Positions 53,744 through 64,000 of a DNA stretch of 64,000 bases are shown piece by piece. The notes below the pieces were generated by a model. It worked only from the letters and a program-made list of their open reading frames with translations, ran no database searches and was not told the DNA's origin. The stretch comes from Sideroxyarcus emersonii (GTDB lineage: Bacteria > Pseudomonadota > Gammaproteobacteria > Burkholderiales > Gallionellaceae). A program made the translations under genes and the position numbers. Positions within the stretch are counted from its first letter, which is position 1. Each line of letters starts with the position of its first letter. The DNA lies in contig NZ_AP023423.1 of assembly GCF_021654335.1 (NCBI RefSeq), positions 2,665,001-2,729,000 on the forward strand. The letters are read 5' to 3'.

Positions 53744-54504
53744 ACAAAACCGCTTTCCATCAGTTCGGCGGCCAGCAGCTTGTAGTCTGCCGCACCCGGG
53801 CTCTGGGGGGCATAGGCGAACACATCCAGGCCGTGCATCGGGCTGGTCGCCAGCGCCACGCTTTCGCCGATCCGCGTCTTGCATACCAGCTCGCCATAGC
53901 GCTGCTTGAGCTTGTCGTAGATGTCGTAGGAAAGTTTGCGGCGCGAATCGAAGCGGGTAACCAGGATGCGTCGTTCGAACTTGCGCTGCAGTTTCTTCTC
54001 CAGCACATTCAGCGCGGAATCAAGGCGATGCACACCGTGCTGCGAGAGGAAGTCTGCCGATACCGGGATCAGCACCCGGTCGCTTGCCAGCAGTGCATTC
54101 AGCGTAAGTACGCCCAGCATCGGGCAGCAATCGATCAGGATGGGTGCGCCGGTCAGTGCGAGTTCTTCCGCCAGCCCCTGCTTGAGCATCTTGGCAGCAT
54201 GCGGGTCGCTGCCGTACAACGCGTCTATCTTGGACAGTTCCAGCGTAGCGGGCACAATCTGCCAGCCTGCCGGGGTGTCGTGCAGCAATTTGGCGAGCGG
54301 TACCTTGTCCTTGAAGAAAGTGGCCATGCTCTTGGACTGGACCGTGCCGTTCTTCAACCCAGAGGCCAGGCTCAGGTGACCCTGCGGGTCCATGTCGAGG
54401 GCGATGGGGTGCCGCTGCGCCAGGGAGAGTGCGGCAGCGAGGTTAAGGCAGGTGGTGGTTTTCCCCACCCCGCCCTTCTGGTTGAAAACGGCGATGACCG
54501 CCAT
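53740..54504 (-). CDS. ParA/Soj-family ATPase, orphan
   Basis: This encodes 254 aa from ATG 54504, with GGAG 9 bases upstream. The deviant Walker A is [16 protein letters not shown]. Switch I/II appear in [14 protein letters not shown] and [13 protein letters not shown]. ParA ATPases segregate DNA or position cellular structures. There is no ParB beside it, which argues against a chromosome segregation pair; a role in positioning some other cargo is possible but unassigned. It lies downstream of glmS in the same direction. Confidence 0.9.
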   Translation of the reverse strand: MAVIAVFNQKGGVGKTTTCLNLAAALSLAQRHPIALDMDPQGHLSLASGLKNGTVQSKSMATFFKDKVPLAKLLHDTPAGWQIVPATLELSKIDALYGSDPHAAKMLKQGLAEELALTGAPILIDCCPMLGVLTLNALLASDRVLIPVSADFLSQHGVHRLDSALNVLEKKLQRKFERRILVTRFDSRRKLSYDIYDKLKQRYGELVCKTRIGESVALATSPMHGLDVFAYAPQSPGAADYKLLAAELMESGFV

Positions 54505-54628
54505 GCTTCTGGTCTCCTTGGTTTGCGGGAGATGTGTTTTGTACTGCGCAGGTTGTGGTTCCGGCCGTCCTTTCAGGAACTGGCCTGTACGCAAGTCAGC
54601 CTTCGCCGCAAGCCCTATGCAATGTTCA

Positions 54629-56452
<1,824 letters not shown>

Positions 56453-56453
56453 G

Positions 56454-57818
56454 TTATTTCTTTCCTTTTTGCGGGCGCTGCCATCCGGCGATGCTCACCT
56501 GTTTGCTGCGCGACAAGGTCAGTTCGCCATCCGGCGTGTTCCTGGTAATGGTGGAGCCGGCGCCGATGGTGGCACCTTTGCCCACGGTGACGGGTGCCAC
56601 CAGTTGCGTGTCTGAACCGATGAACGCATCGTCACCGATCACGGTGCGGTGTTTGTTGGCCCCGTCGTAGTTGCAAGTGATGGTGCCAGCGCCGATATTG
56701 ACACGACTGCCTACCGTGCTGTCCCCGATATAGCTCAGGTGATTGGCTTTGCTGCCCGAACCGATCTCGCTGTTCTTGATCTCGACGAAATTCCCGACAT
56801 GCGCGCCGTCGTGCAATTTGCTGCCCGGACGCAGTCTGGCATATGGGCCGATATGGCAATTTTCCCCGGTTTCGCTGGCCTCGATGTGGCTGTATGGGAA
56901 GATCTGCGTATCCTGGCCGATGCTTGCATCGCGGATGATGCTGTAGGCACCCACTCTCACACGGTCACCCAATTTCACTTCACCCTCGAAGATGCAACCG
57001 ACATCGATTTGGACGTCGCGGCCGCACTGGAGAGTTCCTCGCACATCGATGCGTTCAGGATCTGCCAGCGTCACTCCCCGCGCCATCAAGCTGTTGGATT
57101 CGGTCCGTTGCTGGACCCGTTCCAGCGCTGCCAACTGCTGCTTGTTGTTGATGCCCTCGACTTCCCAGTTCTGGGCAGGATGCACCGTGTGCACTGTCAC
57201 GCCTTGCTGGACGGCCATCGCCACAATATCTGTGAGGTAGTACTCACCTTGTGCGTTGTTGTTGCCCAGCTTGCCCAACCATGTACGCAATTTTGCGGTC
57301 GGGGCCAGCAGGATACCGGTATTCACTTCACCAATCTGGCGTTGTTCTGTCGTGGCATCCTTTTCCTCGACGATGCATTGCACGTCGCCTTGCCCGTCGC
57401 GGACGATGCGGCCATAGCCGGTCGGCTTATCGAGGTTGACGGTGAGCAGCACCAGCCCGTCGCCAGCCTGTAGCATCTGGTGCAGGGTGCTGTGCTGGAT
57501 CAGTGGAACGTCGCCATATAGCACGAGCGTCCGGCTCTGATCTTCAAGATGCGGCAGAACCTGTTGCACTGCGTGACCGGTACCGAGCTGCGGCTCCTGG
57601 ATCACGAACTTCGCTCCATATTGCTGCATCGCCTGCGGCACAGCTTCGCCGCCGTGCCCGTAGATCACGCAGATCTGTTGCGGCTGCAATGATACGGCGC
57701 AATCCAGCACATGCTGGACCAGCGGCTTGCCGGCCAGCGCGTGCAATACCTTGGGTTTGTCGGAATACATGCGCGTGCCCTTGCCGGCAGCAAGGATGAC
57801 GATGTTCAATGGGCTCAT
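56454..57818 (-). CDS. glmU: Bifunctional GlmU (uridyltransferase / acetyltransferase)
   Basis: This encodes 454 aa from ATG 57818 ([20 protein letters not shown]). It acetylates glucosamine-1-phosphate and adds UMP to give UDP-GlcNAc. The N-terminal pyrophosphorylase motif LAAGKGTRM and a long left-handed beta helix (about 250-454) with [14 protein letters not shown] are present. A weak ribosome site leaves the first codon slightly uncertain. The atpC terminator lies upstream. Confidence 0.97.
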   Translation of the reverse strand: MSPLNIVILAAGKGTRMYSDKPKVLHALAGKPLVQHVLDCAVSLQPQQICVIYGHGGEAVPQAMQQYGAKFVIQEPQLGTGHAVQQVLPHLEDQSRTLVLYGDVPLIQHSTLHQMLQAGDGLVLLTVNLDKPTGYGRIVRDGQGDVQCIVEEKDATTEQRQIGEVNTGILLAPTAKLRTWLGKLGNNNAQGEYYLTDIVAMAVQQGVTVHTVHPAQNWEVEGINNKQQLAALERVQQRTESNSLMARGVTLADPERIDVRGTLQCGRDVQIDVGCIFEGEVKLGDRVRVGAYSIIRDASIGQDTQIFPYSHIEASETGENCHIGPYARLRPGSKLHDGAHVGNFVEIKNSEIGSGSKANHLSYIGDSTVGSRVNIGAGTITCNYDGANKHRTVIGDDAFIGSDTQLVAPVTVGKGATIGAGSTITRNTPDGELTLSRSKQVSIAGWQRPQKGKK

Positions 57819-57861
57819 ATCAGGGCTTTTCAAGGATGCGGAAGTATATCGTTCACGCAAC

Positions 57862-57887
57862 AAAAAAGCAGCCGAAGCTGCTTTTTT
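57862..57887 (-). terminator. Terminator of the atp operon
   Basis: On the minus strand AAAAAAGCAGC pairs with GCTGCTTTTTT around a TTCG tetraloop. It lies 25 bases beyond the atpC stop and shortly before glmU. It can act in both directions. Confidence 0.9.
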
Positions 57888-57911
57888 GTTTGATGCTGAA
57901 CAGCTTGCGGC

Positions 57912-58337
57912 TTAGTGCGTATGCTTGCGCAGCTGCTGGATCGCGCGCAGCTGGGCGATGGCCTCTGCCAATTCGGCTTGCGCTTGCGCGTAGTCGATAT
58001 CGGTAGTGCGGTTCTTGAGCGCCTCTTCCGCTGCCTGCTTTGCTTCCAGCGCACGTGCTTCGTCCAGATCGTGCCCGCGGATCGCTGTATCGGCCAGAAC
58101 GGTCACTACGTTGGGCTGCACTTCCAGCATGCCGCCGGAAACGTAGATCAACTCTTCGTTCTCCTGGTCAGGACGCTTGATGCGCACCGTACCGGGTTTG
58201 ATGCGAGTCAGCAGTGCAGTGTGGCGAGGATAGATACCCAGTTCGCCCATCTCGCCCGGAACCACGACGACTTCAGCGAGGCCGGAGAAGATCTGCTCTT
58301 CGGCGCTCACCACGTCCACATGTACGGTCATTGTCAT
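57912..58337 (-). CDS. atpC: ATP synthase F1 subunit epsilon
   Basis: This encodes 141 aa. It has the N-terminal beta-sandwich ([29 protein letters not shown]...[11 protein letters not shown]) and C-terminal helical hairpin. It caps the central stalk and inhibits hydrolysis. It follows atpD by 16 bases and precedes the operon terminator. Confidence 0.97.
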   Translation of the reverse strand: MTMTVHVDVVSAEEQIFSGLAEVVVVPGEMGELGIYPRHTALLTRIKPGTVRIKRPDQENEELIYVSGGMLEVQPNVVTVLADTAIRGHDLDEARALEAKQAAEEALKNRTTDIDYAQAQAELAEAIAQLRAIQQLRKHTH

Positions 58338-58353
58338 GGTTGTTCCTTTTCAG

Positions 58354-59790
<1,437 letters not shown>

Positions 59791-59844
59791 CTAAATTAAT
59801 TCTGAATTCTTTGCTGCAGACCGTTAGCCGATCGCTGCTGCACC

Positions 59845-59905
59845 TTGAAGATTTGGTCTCGTCATAACGTTCGCTACGCTCACATTAGCCTCGCCCGATC
59901 TTCAA
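59845..59905. repeat. Inverted repeat in the atpG-atpD spacer
   Basis: TTGAAGAT (59845-59852) and ATCTTCAA (59898-59905) form an exact 8-bp stem in the 136-base gap between atpG and atpD. The 45-base loop contains CGTTCGCTACGCTCA. It may be an mRNA processing or stability element. Confidence 0.45.
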
Positions 59906-59911
59906 ACTGCG

Positions 59912-60778
59912 CTATCCAATTGCTGCCGCACCGCCCACGATCTCGGAAATTTCCTTGGTGATCGCTGCCTGGCGCGCCTTGTTGTAAACCAGTTTCAGCT
60001 CGCTGATGACGTTCTTGGCGTTGTCCGAAGCTGCTTTCATCGCCACCATACGCGAGCTTTGCTCGGATGCCATATTCTCTACGACCGCCTGATACACCAG
60101 CGATTCGATGTAGCGCAGCAGCAACTCGTCGATGACTTTCTTCGCATCGGGTTCGTAGATGTAATCCCAGTTGCCTTCGGCCGTGCCCATCTGCTCTCCG
60201 CTGAGCGGTAGCAGTTGCTCCACGCGCGGCTCCTGCTTCATCGTGTTGATGAAGTGGTTGTAACTCAGGTAGATGGCATCGATCTCGCCGGCCACATAGG
60301 CGTCCAGCATGGCTTTTACCGCACCGATCAGCTTCTCAACGTGGGGTGTATCGCCCAAACCGGTCAGGTGCGACTTCACCTTGGCACCGATGCGGTTCAT
60401 GAAGCCGAAACCCTTGTTGCCGATTGCGCAGACCATGAGGTCCTTGCCTTCGCCTTGCCATGTCTTCATTTCGCCCACAGCCAGACGCAGCAGGTTGGTG
60501 TTCAAGCCACCGCACAAGCCCTTGTCGGACGTGACGACGATCAGACCGACGTTCTTGATGCTGTCGCGCTTGACCAGGAATGCATGCTTGTATTCCGGAT
60601 TGGCGCGAGACAAGTGCGCTGCCACATTGCGGATCTTCTCGGCATAGGGGCGAGCGGCACGCATGCGTTCCTGCGCTTTGCGCATTTTCGCTGCTGCCAC
60701 CATTTCCATCGCACGGGTGATCTTGCGCGTGTTTTCCACGCTCTTGATCTTGGTGCGAATTTCTTTACTGCCCGCCAT
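59912..60778 (-). CDS. atpG: ATP synthase F1 subunit gamma
   Basis: This encodes 288 aa, the rotating central stalk. Both terminal coiled-coil helices are present ([31 protein letters not shown]-terminal [35 protein letters not shown]). [12 protein letters not shown] is conserved. It follows atpA by 13 bases. Confidence 0.98.
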   Translation of the reverse strand: MAGSKEIRTKIKSVENTRKITRAMEMVAAAKMRKAQERMRAARPYAEKIRNVAAHLSRANPEYKHAFLVKRDSIKNVGLIVVTSDKGLCGGLNTNLLRLAVGEMKTWQGEGKDLMVCAIGNKGFGFMNRIGAKVKSHLTGLGDTPHVEKLIGAVKAMLDAYVAGEIDAIYLSYNHFINTMKQEPRVEQLLPLSGEQMGTAEGNWDYIYEPDAKKVIDELLLRYIESLVYQAVVENMASEQSSRMVAMKAASDNAKNVISELKLVYNKARQAAITKEISEIVGGAAAIG

Positions 60779-60791
60779 AACTCACCTCGCC

Positions 60792-62333
60792 TTAGTAGAC
60801 TGCAGTTGCCTTGAACGATTCGATCGCTGCGGACAGCAGTTTTTCGTTATCGGCAGACAGGTCCTTGCTGGATTCGATGGCATCCATCAGGGCCTTGTTC
60901 TTGGACTTCAGGTGGGCGTGCAGGGCGGCTTCGAATGCCAATGCCTTGGCCACAGGGACGTCGTCGAAATAACCCTTGTTGACCGCAAACAGGGTCGTTG
61001 CCATGTCGGACACCGAGAGCGGGCAATACTGCAGTTGCTTCATCAGCTCGGTCACCAGACGGCCGCGCTCCAATTGCTTGCGCGTAGACTCGTCCAGGTC
61101 GGAAGCGAACTGTGCAAAAGCAGCCAGTTCACGGTACTGCGCCAAGGCCAGACGTACACCGCCGCCCAGCTTCTTGATGACCTTGGTCTGTGCTGCACCA
61201 CCCACGCGGGACACCGATACACCGGCGTTGATCGCGGGACGGATACCGGCGTTGAACAGGTCGGCTTCCAGGAAGATCTGGCCGTCGGTAATGGAGATCA
61301 CGTTGGTCGGCACGAATGCGGACACGTCACCAGCTTGCGTTTCGATAATCGGCAGCGCCGTCAGCGAGCCGGTCTTGCCTTTGACGGCACCCTTGGTGAA
61401 GGCTTCGACGTATTCGGCGTTCACGCGGGCTGCGCGCTCCAGCAGACGGGAGTGCAGATAGAACACGTCGCCGGGATAAGCTTCGCGGCCGGGCGGACGG
61501 CGCAGCAACAGCGAGATCTGGCGATATGCCCAGGCTTGCTTGGTCAGGTCGTCGTAAACGATCAGTGCGTCTTCGCCGCGGTCACGGAAATATTCGCCCA
61601 TGGTGCAGCCGGCATAAGGTGCCAGGAACTGCATCGCGGCGGAGTCGGAAGCGGTCGCCGCAACCACGATGGTGTATTCCATCGCGCCGTGCTCTTCCAG
61701 CTTGCGCACCACGTTGGCGACGGTCGAGGCTTTCTGGCCTACCGCAACGTAGATACAGGTCATGTTCTGACCTTTTTGATTGATGATGGCGTCGACAGCG
61801 ACCGCGGTCTTGCCGGTCTGGCGGTCGCCGATAATCAGTTCGCGCTGACCGCGGCCGACCGGAACCATGGAATCGATGGACTTCAGGCCGGTCTGTACTG
61901 GCTGATCGACCGACTTACGTGCGATCACGCCCGGTGCGACCTTTTCGATCTTGTCAGTCATCTTGGTGTTGACCGGACCCTTGCCGTCGATCGGCTGTCC
62001 CAGCGCGTTGACCACGCGGCCGCGCAGTTCGGGGCCGACCGGCACTTCGAGAATGCGGCCGGTACACTTGACGGTGTCGCCTTCGGTGATGTGTTCATAT
62101 TCACCCAGAATCACGGCGCCGACGGAGTCGCGCTCGAGGTTCAGCGCCAGACCAAAGGTGTTGCCCGGGAATTCCAACATTTCGCCCTGCATCACATCGG
62201 ACAAACCGTGGACACGGACGATACCGTCGGTCACGCTGACCACCGTACCTTCAGTGCGCGCTTGGGTCAGTGCTTCGAAATTCTCGATGCGACTGCGAAT
62301 CAGATTGCTAATTTCGGAAGGGTTGAGCTTCAT
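60792..62333 (-). CDS. atpA: ATP synthase F1 subunit alpha
   Basis: This encodes 513 aa. The regulatory nucleotide-binding subunit of F1 has P-loop [11 protein letters not shown], the arginine finger region near [15 protein letters not shown], and ISDGQIFLE-like [10 protein letters not shown]. It follows atpH by 30 bases. Confidence 0.98.
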   Translation of the reverse strand: MKLNPSEISNLIRSRIENFEALTQARTEGTVVSVTDGIVRVHGLSDVMQGEMLEFPGNTFGLALNLERDSVGAVILGEYEHITEGDTVKCTGRILEVPVGPELRGRVVNALGQPIDGKGPVNTKMTDKIEKVAPGVIARKSVDQPVQTGLKSIDSMVPVGRGQRELIIGDRQTGKTAVAVDAIINQKGQNMTCIYVAVGQKASTVANVVRKLEEHGAMEYTIVVAATASDSAAMQFLAPYAGCTMGEYFRDRGEDALIVYDDLTKQAWAYRQISLLLRRPPGREAYPGDVFYLHSRLLERAARVNAEYVEAFTKGAVKGKTGSLTALPIIETQAGDVSAFVPTNVISITDGQIFLEADLFNAGIRPAINAGVSVSRVGGAAQTKVIKKLGGGVRLALAQYRELAAFAQFASDLDESTRKQLERGRLVTELMKQLQYCPLSVSDMATTLFAVNKGYFDDVPVAKALAFEAALHAHLKSKNKALMDAIESSKDLSADNEKLLSAAIESFKATAVY

Positions 62334-62363
62334 CTGGATTTCCTCATTCTTGATAAATCTTTA

Positions 62364-62897
62364 TCAGGCTAGGGCGTTCGCCATTTCAGTGAGTCGGGTA
62401 CGCGCAGAGCCATCGATCACTTTGTCTCCGGCGCGGATGACCACGCCCCCCAGCAATTCTTTATTGACCTTGCAGGTCAGCTTGATCTCTCGACCCATGC
62501 GCTTTTTCAGCGAGCTGACGATTTTGTCTTGTTGGGCTGGCGACAGCTCAAAGGCTGCATCCACCACCACATTGACGGTCTTTTCGGCTTCGGCCTTCAG
62601 TGCCTCAAACAGTGCGGCGATCTCGGGCAGTACTTGCAAACGCTGGTTGTCCGCCAATATGCGCACAAAGTTGCGTTGTTGCGTACTGGCGCCGCTACCA
62701 ACCATCGCCTCCATCAGGTCTTCGACCTTCTTTTTGGGAACGCGCGGATTGGTAACGACGGCATAAACTTCAGGATGGTTTACGGCTTCGGCCAGAGACA
62801 GCAGCATCTCCGACCATGCCTTCAGCGCATTCAGTTTTTGCGCCTCATCGAATGCCGCCTGGGCATAGGGACGGGCAGTGGTAATGGCTTCGGACAT
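62364..62897 (-). CDS. atpH: ATP synthase F1 subunit delta
   Basis: This encodes 177 aa. It joins the peripheral stalk to F1. It has an N-terminal helical bundle (ARPYAQAAFDEAQ) and the C-terminal LTCKVNKELLGGVVIRAGDKVIDGSARTRL. It follows atpF by 5 bases. Confidence 0.97.
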   Translation of the reverse strand: MSEAITTARPYAQAAFDEAQKLNALKAWSEMLLSLAEAVNHPEVYAVVTNPRVPKKKVEDLMEAMVGSGASTQQRNFVRILADNQRLQVLPEIAALFEALKAEAEKTVNVVVDAAFELSPAQQDKIVSSLKKRMGREIKLTCKVNKELLGGVVIRAGDKVIDGSARTRLTEMANALA

Positions 62898-62902
62898 GGC
62901 GA

Positions 62903-63373
62903 TCAGATTTCCGCGACGAGTTTATCGAGCAAGTCGTTGTGCGCCTTGGCATCGATCTCGCGTCCCAGAATCTTCCCCGCACCAGCCAGCGCGATCGCGG
63001 AAACCTGCGTGCGCAACTGCTCCTTGGCGCGGAACACTTCCTGTTCGATCTCGGCCTTGGCACCGGCGATGATACGATCGCCTTCAACCTTGGCTTGTCC
63101 TTTGGCTTCTTCGACGATTTCGCTTGCGCGCTTTTCGCCGTTCGCCACGATCTCGCCCGCTTTTTCCTTGGCTTCACGCAGAAGCTCTGCGGAACGCTTG
63201 GAGGCCAGCTCAAGATCCTGCTTGGCACGTTCCGCATCTGCCAATCCATCGGCGATCTGCTTTTTGCGTGCTTCCAGCGCGCCGATGATCGGTGCCCATA
63301 CGAACTTCATGCAGAACCACACGAACAGGGCGAACATGATGGTCTGGGCGAGAAGAGTTGCATTGATGTTCAT
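62903..63373 (-). CDS. atpF: ATP synthase F0 subunit b
   Basis: This encodes 156 aa. An N-terminal membrane helix (about 5-25, [20 protein letters not shown]) precedes a long charged coiled coil ([19 protein letters not shown]). It forms the peripheral stalk dimer. It is 42 bases from atpE. Confidence 0.97.
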   Translation of the reverse strand: MNINATLLAQTIMFALFVWFCMKFVWAPIIGALEARKKQIADGLADAERAKQDLELASKRSAELLREAKEKAGEIVANGEKRASEIVEEAKGQAKVEGDRIIAGAKAEIEQEVFRAKEQLRTQVSAIALAGAGKILGREIDAKAHNDLLDKLVAEI

Positions 63374-63415
63374 GCAAGCTTCCTTTCTAAATTATGCGTT
63401 GTCGCTGACGGCGAA

Positions 63416-63685
<270 letters not shown>

Positions 63686-63709
63686 TTAATGAAGCCGAAA
63701 ATTTATGTT

Positions 63710-64000
<291 letters not shown>

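Overview
The window is a dense, GC-rich chromosomal segment of a Gram-negative bacterium, most likely a betaproteobacterium (Nitrosomonadales-type, for example Gallionellaceae or relatives). This is inferred from gene order and protein character: type IV pilus Pil-Chp chemotaxis genes beside algH-yqgF-pyrB-pyrC', an rsmI-lpoA-yraN-diaA-BON block, rfaE2-DUF971-ubiE-ubiB, and atp-glmU-glmS. No rRNA, tRNA, CRISPR array or insertion sequence was recognised, and no stretch longer than about 300 bases lacks a gene.

Layout. (1) 1-5385 is a visibly AT-richer accessory island cut by the left edge. On the minus strand it carries a C5 cytosine DNA methyltransferase (dcm), a 78-aa protein, a GHKL (MORC/MutL-like) ATPase, an unrecognised 277-aa protein and the start of another unknown gene, with a divergent vsr endonuclease. 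It looks like a variant of the MORC-ATPase restriction/defence operons and is the best candidate for an under-described system. (2) 5382-8502 holds small cysteine-rich proteins, uppP, a rhodanese and a CDF transporter. (3) 8491-13184 is nitrogen control: glnA behind a sigma-54 promoter and an NtrC-like site, then ntrB and ntrC. (4) 13220-29160 (minus) is a tightly packed run: pilG-pilH-pilI-pilJ-chpA, then algH-yqgF-pyrB-pyrC'-prlC-glutaredoxin-xthA-phosphoesterase. (5) 29269-32679 (minus) is trkH, trkA and a thioredoxin-like gene. (6) 32758-40017 has rsmE, a tautomerase, argA, yggX and a polyphosphate cluster (ppk1, a ribbon-helix-helix-like protein, sixA, pap). (7) 40027-44356 (minus) has active pyrC, a NYN-LOTUS protein, gamma carbonic anhydrase, flavoproteins and a lipoprotein. 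(8) 44435-53743 is envelope and quinone biosynthesis (rsmI, lpoA, yraN, diaA/gmhA, BON lipoprotein, rfaE2, ubiE, ubiB), interrupted by an orphan PIN gene, yjdM and a pseudouridine synthase. (9) 53740-64000 (minus) has an orphan ParA, glmS, glmU and atpBEFHAGDC, with atpB truncated by the right edge.

The genes work together mainly as core metabolism: nitrogen sensing and assimilation, the first committed step of pyrimidine synthesis (PyrB with a catalytically dead PyrC' plus a separate live PyrC), twitching-motility signalling, K+ uptake, polyphosphate turnover, ubiquinone synthesis, amino-sugar supply for the wall, and ATP synthesis. Recent transfer is most evident at the left island, and more weakly at the PIN gene and the NYN-LOTUS gene. 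Gene calls rest on motifs and synteny read by eye; no database search was run.
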